Source of the DNA: Lachnospiraceae bacterium
GTDB lineage: Bacteria; Bacillota; Clostridia; Lachnospirales; Lachnospiraceae
Assembly (NCBI GenBank): GCA_900752065.1
Contig: CAADTT010000062.1
Location: 1 to 56,719, forward strand
DNA: 56,719 nt
Direction: 5' to 3'
The translations under genes and the position numbers were made by a program. Positions 17,188 through 25,486 of the stretch are shown piece by piece. The notes beneath the pieces were generated by a model. It did no database searches and was not told the DNA's origin. It saw nothing but the letters and a program-made list of their open reading frames with translations. The number at the start of each line of letters is the position of its first letter. The first letter of the stretch is position 1.

Positions 17188-18624
17188 TTAAACCGTGCCA
17201 TGTTTTTTTGCCGGGCGGTCTTCTCTCTTTGTGAATAACATTTCCAGGGCACCAATCACATATTTTCTGGTGTCTTCTGCCTCAATGATCGTATCTACAT
17301 ATCCGTGTCTTGCAGCAGACGCCACGCTGGACTGCAGGTCCGCATAAGCTGCCGCCTTCTCATTCAATGCGGCTGCATCTGCATCCGGATACATGATTCT
17401 GGCTGCTGATCTTGCATCCATCATGCCGATCTCTGCCGTCGGCCACGCGAAAGTCACATCTGCACCGATGGCCTTACTGTTCATTGTAACATATGCGCTT
17501 CCGTATGCCGCACCAATGATCACATTTACCTTCGGCACGGTAGCATCTGCAAATGCATAGGTAAGCTCAGCCGCCGCCTTTGCGATGTTTCTCTCGGTAT
17601 GCTTATCCGCTTTAAATCCTTTGACATTTGTGAAAGTAACGACCGGAATTTCAAAAGCATCGCAGAACTTTACAAGCTTTGCTGCTTTTCTCGCACCCTT
17701 TGAAGTGAGAACCGCATCAAACTCTTCTGCTTTCTTTCCTTCCTCGTCATAAACTTCTGTACGGTTTGCCACAACGCCTACCGTCATGCCGTTCAGCCGG
17801 ATAAATCCGGTAACCATCTCTTTCGCAAAATCAGCCTGTGTCTCCACAAATACGGAATCATCTGCGATATTAGAAAGAAGAATGGAGGTATCACCCGCCG
17901 TATTCTCCAAATCTTTGCATACACGGTTCAGATCATCCGTACATTCCTCATAAGATGCATCATCTTCATTATTTGATGGAAGCATACAGATCAGCTCTCT
18001 GATCCCTGCGAAGATTTCCTCTTCTGTTCCCGTGAAATCTACCATGCCTGCTTCTTCACTCTGGAATTTGGCAGAAGCGGTATCGCACCTGGATACCTCG
18101 TTTCCATCTAAAGCATTTGGAGAGTTCACAAACAATTTTGCTTTTTTCCCTTCCATAAAGGTAAAATCAGTCAGTGCGCTGGAAACGGCAAGTCCGCCTC
18201 CGCATGTTCCAAGGATTGCCGTAATCTGCGGAATCACACCGGAAGCAAGCGTCTGCTTCCTGTAAATCTCGCCAAATCCATTCAGGGCGTCTGTCGCCTC
18301 CTGAAGTCTCAACCCCGCACAGTCGATGAGTCCGATCACCGGTGCGCCCATTTTCATTGCCATATCGTAAACGGCGGTAATCTTCTTTGCATGCATCTCT
18401 CCGATCGTTCCGCCAAGTACAGAAGCATCCTGACTGTAAACATAAACCAGATTTCCGTCAATCACGCCATATCCTGTGATGACACCGTCTCCCGGAGCTT
18501 CCGTCTGCTGCATGTTGAAATCAGTGCTTCTGGCAGAAACACATCCGCCGATTTCAACAAAACTGTTCTCATCAAGTAAAGCGGCAATTCTTTTACTTGC
18601 TAAGCTTTGTGCTGTATTACCCAT
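17188..18624 (-). CDS. Acyl-CoA carboxyltransferase (MmdA/12S-like) subunit
   Basis: 478-residue crotonase-fold carboxyltransferase with N and C halves. N half: GDGVITGYGVIDG near 45 and the oxyanion-hole segment ILGTCGGGLAVSSALTDF near 137. C half: VTFTNVKGF near 325, GAAYGSAYVTMNSKAIGAD near 369 and FAWPTAEIGMM. It transfers CO2 between an acyl-CoA (propionyl/methylmalonyl-CoA or similar) and carboxybiotin. First gene of the five-gene operon, with a good promoter at 18684-18712 and GGAGGG before the ATG. It is somewhat shorter and more diverged than classical MmdA (~510 aa), so the exact acyl-CoA is uncertain. No biotin carboxylase is nearby. Confidence 0.85.
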   Translation of the reverse strand: MGNTAQSLASKRIAALLDENSFVEIGGCVSARSTDFNMQQTEAPGDGVITGYGVIDGNLVYVYSQDASVLGGTIGEMHAKKITAVYDMAMKMGAPVIGLIDCAGLRLQEATDALNGFGEIYRKQTLASGVIPQITAILGTCGGGLAVSSALTDFTFMEGKKAKLFVNSPNALDGNEVSRCDTASAKFQSEEAGMVDFTGTEEEIFAGIRELICMLPSNNEDDASYEECTDDLNRVCKDLENTAGDTSILLSNIADDSVFVETQADFAKEMVTGFIRLNGMTVGVVANRTEVYDEEGKKAEEFDAVLTSKGARKAAKLVKFCDAFEIPVVTFTNVKGFKADKHTERNIAKAAAELTYAFADATVPKVNVIIGAAYGSAYVTMNSKAIGADVTFAWPTAEIGMMDARSAARIMYPDADAAALNEKAAAYADLQSSVASAARHGYVDTIIEAEDTRKYVIGALEMLFTKREDRPAKKHGTV

Positions 18625-18683
18625 TATTCAGCCCTCCATTTTTTTATATATTGAAAACATTTCCCAATTTTCTGCCGATTATG

Positions 18684-18712
18684 ATTGTATCTTGTTTCCG
18701 GGAAAATTTCAA
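18684..18712 (-). promoter_or_regulatory. Promoter of the carboxyltransferase/Na+-pump operon
   Basis: Minus strand TTGAAA (18707-18712), 17-bp spacer, TACAAT (18684-18689), 59 bp before the first ATG. The spacer contains an 11-bp palindrome (tttcc-c-ggaaa), a possible operator. Confidence 0.75.
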
Positions 18713-18760
18713 GTAGTTTGTCGTTTTTTGTCAAATACGCAAAGACAAAGGCACTGTTCC

Positions 18761-18806
18761 CGTTCAGCAAGGACTTTGCACCCTGCTGCAAAGTCCTTGC
18801 TGAACG
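18761..18806. repeat. Perfect 20-bp inverted repeat between dacF-1 and the Na+-pump operon
   Basis: Arms 18761-18780 and 18787-18806 match exactly with a 6-bp spacer. There is no T-run on either side, so a plain intrinsic terminator is unlikely. The outer arm (cgttcagcaagg) resembles the gttcag/ctgaac ends of the palindromic elements near 48.1 kb and 50.0 kb. Confidence 0.88.
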
Positions 18807-18845
18807 CATAAATTTAACAGCAGGATGCTTCCGCCATGTACAAAC

Positions 18846-20021
18846 TTACTCAAGGGTCTGGGAGTGAATGCCGCACTCACATGCACACCCGCTCCCAGAC
18901 CCTTTTGGCACACCAGGAAAAGCTGATTTTTTCGATCCCCTTATGCAAGGTGACCGGGATTTCCCGCACCAGCTCATCCTCCAGATAATAAGACACTTTT
19001 CTGCCTTAGCCTGCACAGAGACCTTCTCATCTTTTCTGAGAAGCATGCGAATTTCCTCCCTGGTGCCGATTTCCGGCTCCGCATAAGCGGTTCCGCCAAG
19101 GTTCCCGAATTCCGGAATCCCGTCTGCTACCGGAATTTTTTCAAATGTCACATCTTCCCACACGTCCCGGTATTCATAATTTTCCAGTCCGTACTCCATC
19201 AGTTTTCTGGTATCCTTCCACTTATACGTCTTATTATTCGGCCATCCGCAGGCCAGCAAAGCCACAATAAAGGTTTTTCCATCCCGCTCCAGCGCACCCA
19301 CATAGCAATAGCCCGCTTTGCCCGTGAACCCTGTTTTCCCTGAAAGCGCCCCCTCCATCATCCCCAGGAAAGCATTATGGTTAACGCAGGAAAAGCTTCT
19401 CTTTCCCTCCACATCTGAAAAAGTCCGTGAAGCTGTCCGGGTGATTTCCAGAAATTCCTCTTTCTTGGGCGAAATCCTGATGCAGTACCGCATGATTTTC
19501 GCCAGATCCTCCGCGGTAATAGAATGTTCTCCCTCTTCATCCTCCCCATCCAGCCCGTTGGGTGTGACAAAGTGTGCATGACTGCATCCGATTTCTTCCG
19601 CCTTCTCATTCATCCTGTCTGCAAATCCTTCCAGGCTTCCCCCCACATGCTCCGCTAAAATGACCGCCGCATCATTATGGCTCTCCAGCATCAGGGAATA
19701 GAGCAGATCCTCCACATAATATTTTTCCCCGCTGCGCACGCCCAGATGCACTTTGGGCTGGGCTGCCGCCTCCGCAGTGGCCTCCGCTATATCCTTTAAC
19801 CCGGCATTTTCCAGAACAAGGATACAGGTCAGAATCTTCGTCGTGCTCGCCATAGGCCGCTGCTCCCCGCCGTTCTTCTCAAATAGAACACGCCCGGAAT
19901 CAGCATCCATCAGGACTGCTGACTGGGCGTACAGTTCTTCCGGTGCGGCCAATGCCACTATCCGGAAATTCATAAGTATACAAATGATAATTGCTGCGCT
20001 GATCGCTCTCTTCACTTTCAT
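18846..20021 (-). pseudogene. D-alanyl-D-alanine carboxypeptidase DacF-1, frameshifted near its 3' end
   Basis: Secreted S11 penicillin-binding protein that trims the terminal D-Ala of peptidoglycan stem peptides. Signal peptide at residues 1-26; SxxK motif STTK near 63, SHN near 117, KTG near 231. The open frame gives 391 aa, but after about residue 340 (18997-19000) the sequence turns Arg/Ser/Cys-rich and unlike the family. One added base in the A4 run there restores a typical C-terminus (SYYLEDELVREIPV..., ending ...RVWERVCM) with TGA at 18877-18879. So there is a one-base deletion or a sequencing error in a homopolymer. The catalytic domain is intact either way. Start is ATG 20021 with GGAG six bases upstream. 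It sits downstream of scpAB, a common Clostridia order. Confidence 0.85.
18853..18904 (-). repeat. Hairpin at the end of dacF-1
   Basis: Arms of about 13 bp (agggtctgggag type, 18853-18866 and 18891-18904) flank the corrected stop codon of dacF-1. No T-run follows on the minus strand, so termination is uncertain. Confidence 0.55.
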
Positions 20022-20087
20022 ATGCTTCTCCATCCTTTTTGGAAAAGTATATGCGGCTTCTTCTATCCCTATTCAGCCCGGGTCTTC

Positions 20088-20876
20088 CTATCTGTAATTT
20101 CTGGAAAACCGGTAATTGATAGTCTTTGGATCCTCCAGCGTACGATAAAATTCCTCTAAAACTGTGACTGTCTCTGGAACTGCACATTTCACCATTTGAA
20201 GCAGCTCCTCCGTGCTCTCCTGGCATCGTGCAAAATGCTGTTTCCGCATGAGCCTTCCCTGCACCTCCTCGTAGGCGCCTGTCAGCCGCATAAGCCGCAG
20301 TGTCAATCTCCTTCTCCACCTAGAACGGCAAACCAGGATCCCAGTATAAAACTTCATGCCGCGCAGCGTTTTCCGTATCTGTTTCTCACTGATCCCCTCA
20401 AACAGAGCGGCGATCGCCTTCACTGTCTTCCTGTCCGGGTGAACCACAGAAGCCGGACGGTACCGGAAAGGATTCTTCCCGTTTTTCTCCATCAAAGCCC
20501 GGTCAAGCTCTGTCTCTATTTCCGCATGGCTGGCTCCCGTTCTGTCCGTATAGCGGTAAATGTAGGGATGACAACTGCTGTCCAGCATATAATGGCAGAT
20601 AAATCCCAGGGTATAAGAAAGAACTTTCTCGTCTCTTGTCAGCAGATACTGCTGCTTACAATGTCTGAAAAAATCTGCTGCAATCTCTCCATGCATCCGG
20701 TGCCCCGTCTGATTCACCTCATTTTTATGAAACGGACGATAATAAAAAAGAATATCGGGCCCATGAAGTCCGATGATATACGCCATTTGATGTTCCTTTA
20801 TGATTCCCCGTATCTCTTCCGGAAGCTTCTGAAGCACCATCTTTCCAAATAAATCATGTGTATACGTTGTTGGCAT
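20088..20876 (-). CDS. Zinc-dependent phospholipase C-like protein
   Basis: 262-residue all-helical protein of the zinc_dep_PLC family (PF00882). Metal-ligand candidates: TYTHDLFG (residue ~6), GLHGPDI near 37, MHGEIAADF near 62, GFICHYMLDSSCHPY near 90-104 and SHAEIETELD near 115. No signal peptide is seen, unlike the secreted clostridial alpha-toxin relatives; cytoplasmic members of this family are widespread in Lachnospiraceae and of unknown substrate. ATG has AGGAG seven bases upstream. It lies 26 bp past scpB and upstream of dacF-1, so it probably belongs to the scpA-scpB transcript. Confidence 0.85.
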   Translation of the reverse strand: MPTTYTHDLFGKMVLQKLPEEIRGIIKEHQMAYIIGLHGPDILFYYRPFHKNEVNQTGHRMHGEIAADFFRHCKQQYLLTRDEKVLSYTLGFICHYMLDSSCHPYIYRYTDRTGASHAEIETELDRALMEKNGKNPFRYRPASVVHPDRKTVKAIAALFEGISEKQIRKTLRGMKFYTGILVCRSRWRRRLTLRLMRLTGAYEEVQGRLMRKQHFARCQESTEELLQMVKCAVPETVTVLEEFYRTLEDPKTINYRFSRNYR

Positions 20877-20902
20877 ATGCTGACTCCTATCCTTCTTCTA
20901 AT

Positions 20903-21472
20903 TTATACATTCAGCCTGAGCTGTATCTCTTCTTCTGCTTCCGACTTAAAGTCCTCCACCTGTACCGGATTTGGAGTGGGCAGCTCATCTAAGGACTGTA
21001 TGCCAAAGTTTCTCAGAAACTCCTCTGTCGTTCCAAACAGGATCGGTCTGCCAGGCGCATCCATCCTTCCCAGTTCTTTTACCAGATTGTATTCTATCAA
21101 TTTGTTGACCGCATGATCACATTTTACACCTCTGATCTTTTCAATCTCAGCCTTTGTGATCGGCTGCTTGTACGCAATGATGGACAATGTCTCCAGTGTC
21201 ACATCCGTCAGGGAGATCTTTTTCGGCTGCTTTGCAATGCGGATCAAATACTCATACATTTCTTTTTTCGTACACATCTGAAAGGAATTTTCCAGTTCGA
21301 TAATCTGAATCCCTCTCTCCTCCCCACGGTACTTGTCCATCATACCGTGCAGGATCTTCCGCGTCGTCTCCGTATCATGCTCCACTGCCTTTGCAATCTT
21401 TTCCAGCTCTACAGAATCACCCATCGTAAACAAGATCGCCTCTATCGCTGCTTCTGTCTTTCTCAGTTCCAC
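20903..21472 (-). CDS. scpB: Segregation and condensation protein B
   Basis: 189-residue partner of SMC-ScpA in chromosome condensation and segregation. It shows two winged-helix domains: EAAIEAILFTMGDSVELEKIA near the start and the conserved ETLSIIAYKQPITKAEIEKIRG near 100-121, followed by GRPILFGTTEEFLRNFG near 144. GTG start at 21472, overlapping the stop of scpA by 10 nt, with AGAGGAAG upstream. Translational coupling with scpA is expected from the overlap. Confidence 0.96.
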   Translation of the reverse strand: MELRKTEAAIEAILFTMGDSVELEKIAKAVEHDTETTRKILHGMMDKYRGEERGIQIIELENSFQMCTKKEMYEYLIRIAKQPKKISLTDVTLETLSIIAYKQPITKAEIEKIRGVKCDHAVNKLIEYNLVKELGRMDAPGRPILFGTTEEFLRNFGIQSLDELPTPNPVQVEDFKSEAEEEIQLRLNV

Positions 21473-22227
21473 TTTTCTTCCTCTTTCTCCGCCGCCCTAA
21501 TATAGATATCTGCAAATGTATCTTCCTGGCTTATCTTAATCTTACCGATCTTCATCAGTTCCAGAACTACAAGAAAGGTGACTACAATCTGCATCTTTGA
21601 GCTTCTATTTCCCAGCAGTTCCCGGAAACTGCATGTCCCGTGCTCCAGAATATACCTTTCTGTCCTCTCCCATGTGGCATCCATATCCACTTCTTCCTTT
21701 TCCAGTGTTCCAAATCCGCTGCGGACGGGATCGATTCTTTCCTTCTGACGGCGCATAATATCTTTAAAAATGCTATGCATTCTTGATAAGGTCAGCCCTT
21801 CCAGAAGCTCCTCCACACTGATCTCCGGGCGGAATGCCAGAACTTCCTCCGGCACTGTGGGCGGCTTATACATTGCCAGGGATGCATCCTGCTGCTTCTC
21901 CCTGAGCTCATAGGACATATATTTATAAAGCTTATATTCCAGAAGCTTTTCTACCAGCTCCTGTCTGGGGTCCTCCTCTTCACCGTCCTCGTTCACTTCT
22001 TTTGGAAGGAGCATTTTTGACTTGATATCCAGCAGTGTCGCCGCCATCACCAGAAATTCACTCATCACATTCAGATCCCGACGCTTCATCTCCTGAATAT
22101 ATTCCATATACTGCCTGGTAATTTCCACAATAGGGATATCATATATATTTACTTTATTTTTATCAATCAAGTGCAGCAGAAGATCCAGCGGACCCTCAAA
22201 CGCTTCCAATTTCACAGAAATCCCCAT
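21463..22227 (-). CDS. scpA: Segregation and condensation protein A
   Basis: 254-residue kleisin subunit of the SMC complex. Typical N-terminus FEGPLDLLLHLIDKNKVNIYDIPI (residues 9-32), an acidic middle and the C-terminal winged-helix (VVTFLVVLELMKIGKI near 215-230). ATG has GAGGGAAAG upstream. First gene of the scpA-scpB-PLC-dacF set, with a good promoter at 22291-22319. Confidence 0.96.
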   Translation of the reverse strand: MGISVKLEAFEGPLDLLLHLIDKNKVNIYDIPIVEITRQYMEYIQEMKRRDLNVMSEFLVMAATLLDIKSKMLLPKEVNEDGEEEDPRQELVEKLLEYKLYKYMSYELREKQQDASLAMYKPPTVPEEVLAFRPEISVEELLEGLTLSRMHSIFKDIMRRQKERIDPVRSGFGTLEKEEVDMDATWERTERYILEHGTCSFRELLGNRSSKMQIVVTFLVVLELMKIGKIKISQEDTFADIYIRAAEKEEEKWN

Positions 22228-22290
22228 GTGCTTTCCCTCTGTCTGTAATATCTGCTCTGCAAATGCGGCGCATTATGTTAAACCTTCCCT

Positions 22291-22319
22291 ATTGTACTAA
22301 GTTTTGCCCTGATTTGCAA
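22291..22319 (-). promoter_or_regulatory. Promoter of scpAB
   Basis: Minus strand TTGCAA (22314-22319), 17-bp spacer, TACAAT (22291-22296), 64 bp before scpA. Confidence 0.7.
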
Positions 22320-22398
22320 GCGGTATTCATCGAATACACAGCTCTTAATGCAACAGAAAAAATCCTTCCTGACAAAAACAATCATAAAGATTTCTTAT

Positions 22399-22420
22399 CA
22401 AAAAGGATCTTTTTAGATCA
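22399..22420 (-). terminator. Weak terminator after the metallophosphoesterase gene
   Basis: Minus strand GATCT-AAAA-AGATC stem followed by CTTTTT, 20 bp past the stop. The stem is short, so confidence is modest. Confidence 0.5.
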
Positions 22421-22439
22421 GATACTGCGGTGTATTCAA

Positions 22440-23240
22440 TTATGGAATCAGGTCCAGCACCACCAGCTCCATAGGATTTCCGATTCTCGGTATCCCTGAA
22501 TGGGAACCCAGTCCTGCACTCACTGCCATATAGTGCCCGTTCTTCTCGAAAATCCCCCTGTCATATTTGGGAAACGGCACACACTGGGGGCTCATGATTC
22601 CACCCAAAAGAGGCAGTCGTATAAAACCTCCGTGCAGATGCCCGGAAAGCGTCAGATCCGCCCCCCACTTCTCATACGCAGAAAAACACATGGGATTGTG
22701 AGCGAGGAGGATCTGATACCGATCCTGTGTTCCTGTCCCCAAATACTTTCGCATTTCTTCCTGGGAAAGTTTTTCGTAGCTGAACCTGCGGTAAAACCGC
22801 CAGGGAAGCTGAAGACCATAAATCCTGACAGAAACGCCCTTCAGAGTGATATCTGCATGTTCATTTTCCAGCAGAAGAACACCGGCATTCTTCAGTCCCC
22901 GGACATAACGCTCATATCGTACACCGAAAAAATCCGTATCCAGCTTCATAATATATTCGTGATTTCCATTCCCATAACAGACAGGGTACTTCTCTGCCAG
23001 TGCCTCCATAAGATTCAGCGCCGCATGCTCTGTCCGCCCCTTCTCCGGGGTAAACATATCGCCAACAGCCGCAACCAGATCCGGTTTCAGCCTGTCGATT
23101 TCCCTTATTAAAATCTCATTTTTCCTGCCATATTTCTGGTTATGCAGATCACTGAGCAGAACAATACGCAGCCGTCCCGTGGGATGGTATTTCTTTTTAT
23201 CGATTGGTATTTGGTATTTTACAATTCTAAAATTCTTCAT
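22440..23240 (-). CDS. Calcineurin-like metallophosphoesterase
   Basis: 266-residue phosphoesterase with all five metal motifs: LLSDLHN near 28, AVGDMF near 57, GNGNHEY near 87, LAHNP near 180 and SGHLHGG near 200. It resembles the YkuE/YpbG-type cytoplasmic or membrane-edge enzymes; the substrate is unknown. The likely start is ATG at 23240. The longer frame begins with TTG 12 codons earlier, but those codons overlap a good promoter (23248-23276). Transcription would start almost at the ATG, giving a leaderless or near-leaderless mRNA with no clear ribosome binding site. Confidence 0.87.
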   Translation of the reverse strand: MKNFRIVKYQIPIDKKKYHPTGRLRIVLLSDLHNQKYGRKNEILIREIDRLKPDLVAAVGDMFTPEKGRTEHAALNLMEALAEKYPVCYGNGNHEYIMKLDTDFFGVRYERYVRGLKNAGVLLLENEHADITLKGVSVRIYGLQLPWRFYRRFSYEKLSQEEMRKYLGTGTQDRYQILLAHNPMCFSAYEKWGADLTLSGHLHGGFIRLPLLGGIMSPQCVPFPKYDRGIFEKNGHYMAVSAGLGSHSGIPRIGNPMELVVLDLIP

Positions 23241-23247
23241 GTGTCCC

Positions 23248-23276
23248 AGTATAACATACTCCTTGACAGAATTCAA
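23248..23276 (-). promoter_or_regulatory. Promoter of the metallophosphoesterase gene
   Basis: Minus strand TTGAAT (23271-23276), 17-bp spacer, TATACT (23248-23253). The -10 ends only 7 bp before the ATG at 23240. Confidence 0.6.
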
Positions 23277-23306
23277 TGTTGCAGCACAACGTCTTCCGGC
23301 TGTCTG

Positions 23307-24473
23307 TTACCACAAATATGCCTCCCAGATATCCTTCAGGTAATCCAAAAATCCCGCCTTCGCCACATCCCCGTCTACCAGAAGCTTCACTGTTCCAATC
23401 ATCTTTCCGTTCAGGAAATACTGTGCCTCCCCGATGGAATCCCCCTTCTTCAAAGGCGCCTCCAGTTCTGCCGGAAGTTTTATTTCTTTTTTTACGGATG
23501 AAAGATCCGCGCCCGCAGTATCCAGATAACGAAATTCCCCCTCGTAGCGGCAGCCTGCTGTATCTTCCGTGCCTCGCTTTACGTTTATGTCCGGCAGTAT
23601 TTCCTCATTCTTGTCTGTGTAAAGCGTACACTTTCCAAATCCATAATTCAGAAGTTCAGCAGCATTGGCAAATCTCGTTTTGGAATCCGGCGCCGTCATG
23701 ATAACGCTGATCAGCTCGATTCCTCCGCGTACAGCCGTGGCTGACAAACAGTATTTGGCAATGCTGGTGCTTCCTGTTTTCAGTCCCTTACACCCCTCAT
23801 AGCTGCGAAGCAGCTTATTCGTATTTGTCAGCCCAAATTCCTTTGTTCCCTGCCTGGTCACATGTGTAATATTCTCCATCCAGACGGTCGTATAATCATA
23901 GATCTGCGGAAAACGTGTCACCAGCTCTCTGGACATGATGGCAATATCCCTTGCTGTCGTGTAGTGGTTCGGATCCTCCGTCAGCCCGCAGCAGTCTACA
24001 AAATGGGTATTTTTCATTCCCAGCTCCTGTGCTCTCTGATTCATCCTGTTGACAAACTCTTCTTCCGTACCTCCGATATGTTCTGCCATAGTCACCGCTG
24101 CATCGTTTCCTGAAGAAATCATGATGCATTTAAGTAAGGTATCTACCGTCTGTTTTTCTCCCTCCTCCAGATAAACTTGGGAACCTCCCATGGATTTGGC
24201 ATGGGCGCTGGTCACCGCCTCATCCGTAAGTTTGAGTTTTCCATCTTCGATTGCCTCAAAAATCAGCAGCGCCGTCATAATCTTCGTCACGCTTGCCGGA
24301 CTTCGCTTTTCATCTGCCGCCTTTTCATAAAGCACAGTTCCCGTCGATGCCTCCATCAAAATTGCAGAGGGCGACTCGATTGCAACCCCTTCGCCCTCCG
24401 CCCTCACCTGCATCGGAAAAATCCCCTGAAAAAGCATCAGGCAGGAAAGTGCTGCCACCAGAATTTTTTTCAT
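23307..24473 (-). CDS. dacF: D-alanyl-D-alanine carboxypeptidase DacF-2
   Basis: 388-residue secreted S11 carboxypeptidase. Signal peptide residues 1-25 (LSCLMLFQGIFPMQVRA), SVTK near 62, SSGN near 121, KTGST near 229, then the beta-rich C-terminal domain and an amphipathic anchor (FLDYLKDIWEAYLW). Intact, unlike DacF-1. Trims peptidoglycan cross-link substrates; DacF types act in sporulation or vegetative growth. Its ribosome binding site (AGGAG, minus strand of 24484-24488) lies inside the arm of a hairpin that also looks like a terminator. Confidence 0.94.
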   Translation of the reverse strand: MKKILVAALSCLMLFQGIFPMQVRAEGEGVAIESPSAILMEASTGTVLYEKAADEKRSPASVTKIMTALLIFEAIEDGKLKLTDEAVTSAHAKSMGGSQVYLEEGEKQTVDTLLKCIMISSGNDAAVTMAEHIGGTEEEFVNRMNQRAQELGMKNTHFVDCCGLTEDPNHYTTARDIAIMSRELVTRFPQIYDYTTVWMENITHVTRQGTKEFGLTNTNKLLRSYEGCKGLKTGSTSIAKYCLSATAVRGGIELISVIMTAPDSKTRFANAAELLNYGFGKCTLYTDKNEEILPDINVKRGTEDTAGCRYEGEFRYLDTAGADLSSVKKEIKLPAELEAPLKKGDSIGEAQYFLNGKMIGTVKLLVDGDVAKAGFLDYLKDIWEAYLW

Positions 24474-24530
24474 ATAAAAACCGCTCCTGTTCCATCCTCT
24501 ATGTAAATATAGCGGATGGACGAGCGGTTT
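24474..24530 (-). terminator. Terminator-like hairpin containing the dacF-2 ribosome binding site
   Basis: Minus strand stem: 24522-24530 pairs with 24478-24486 (9 bp) and 24514-24520 with 24491-24497 (7 bp), followed by TTTTTAT and then at once by the dacF-2 ATG. The hairpin would end the upstream PF06541 transcript and, in a read-through RNA, hide the AGGAG site. Confidence 0.75.
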
Positions 24531-24549
24531 ATGCGTCCTATTTTCCGTA

Positions 24550-25128
24550 TCAGCGGCAAAAATTCTCTAAGATTCCCCTGACCGGCTCCGGCATTTCATC
24601 CTTTTTTGCAATGCACAAATGAATCGCAAAATCTATCAGATAATACAGCATCAGAACTCCTGCTCCGATGCATCCTGCCCGGTAAGGATAGGTATTTGCC
24701 AAAGCCATCACTCCTTTATGAAGGAATCCAAACAGGCATATGGTATAAAGCCCCCATGCCAGCGTACTCTCCAGACAGATGATTCCCTGATAATTGAAGG
24801 GTTTTTTGTGATAATCCCACCATACTGTCCCAAAGATATGGAGCATCAGCTTCGCCACCAGAAACTCAAAAAAAGTAGCTCCAATGCTTCCGAACAGATA
24901 TAAAAGCACATAATTGTTTTCCAACGGCTTCAGGAGAAAATAAGCTCCCAGTGCTCCGAATCCGTAGATCGGGCAGATCGGTCCAAAAATAAATCCTCTG
25001 TTCACTGGCTTTCTTTCACAAAAAGACATGTAGATGGACTCCACGCACCATCCCAGAATACTGTATATAAAAAACCATTGTACGATATGGTAAAAATCAA
25101 TCTCATAAGCCATTCCATTCCATGGCAT
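24550..25128 (-). CDS. PF06541 (CmpB-like) integral membrane protein, paralogue 2
   Basis: 192-residue form of the same family as the 5983 and 41018 proteins, without the coiled-coil tail. Shared signature: YSILGWCVESIYMSFCERKPVNRGFIFGPICPIYG near 20-55 and WWDYHKKPFNYQG near 103. About six hydrophobic segments. Function unknown; no ATPase or substrate-binding gene is near. ATG at 25128 is preferred (GGGGTG six bases upstream) over a GTG three codons before. It lies between rpsU and dacF-2. Confidence 0.8.
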   Translation of the reverse strand: MPWNGMAYEIDFYHIVQWFFIYSILGWCVESIYMSFCERKPVNRGFIFGPICPIYGFGALGAYFLLKPLENNYVLLYLFGSIGATFFEFLVAKLMLHIFGTVWWDYHKKPFNYQGIICLESTLAWGLYTICLFGFLHKGVMALANTYPYRAGCIGAGVLMLYYLIDFAIHLCIAKKDEMPEPVRGILENFCR

Positions 25129-25189
25129 AATAGTCACCCCGCTTCAAACAGACATATCTGCATGTCCATCCGATTTACCCTTAGTGTAG

Positions 25190-25216
25190 AAAAGCCTCCG
25201 GCTCATCGCCGGAGGC
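25190..25216 (-). terminator. Intrinsic terminator of rpsU
   Basis: Minus strand perfect GC-rich stem GCCTCCGGC/GCCGGAGGC followed by TTTT, 15 bp past the rpsU stop. Confidence 0.9.
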
Positions 25217-25231
25217 CCTCATCTGCACATA

Positions 25232-25408
25232 TTAGTTATACTTACGCTTACGAGCAGCTTCGGATTTCTTTTTCCGTCTTACGCTTGGTTTTTCGTAATG
25301 TTCTCTTTTACGAATCTCCTGCTGAATACCAGCCTTTGCGCAGTTTCTTTTGAAACGGCGCAGAGCGCTGTCCAAAGTCTCGTTTTCTTTAACGATTACG
25401 TTTGACAT
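25232..25408 (-). CDS. rpsU: 30S ribosomal protein S21
   Basis: 58-residue, strongly basic protein of the small subunit platform near the anti-Shine-Dalgarno. Matches S21 end to end: MSNVIVKENETLDSALRRFKRNC, ending KKKSEAARKRKYN. ATG at 25408; the longer frame upstream runs into leader sequence with no homology. It has its own promoter (25487-25514) and terminator. Confidence 0.97.
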   Translation of the reverse strand: MSNVIVKENETLDSALRRFKRNCAKAGIQQEIRKREHYEKPSVRRKKKSEAARKRKYN

Positions 25409-25486
25409 AGCTTCACACCTAACCTCCCTCCAGTTGTAGATTGTGCATAATACAACTGTCTGGGTATTTTTATTGCACTGATACAT

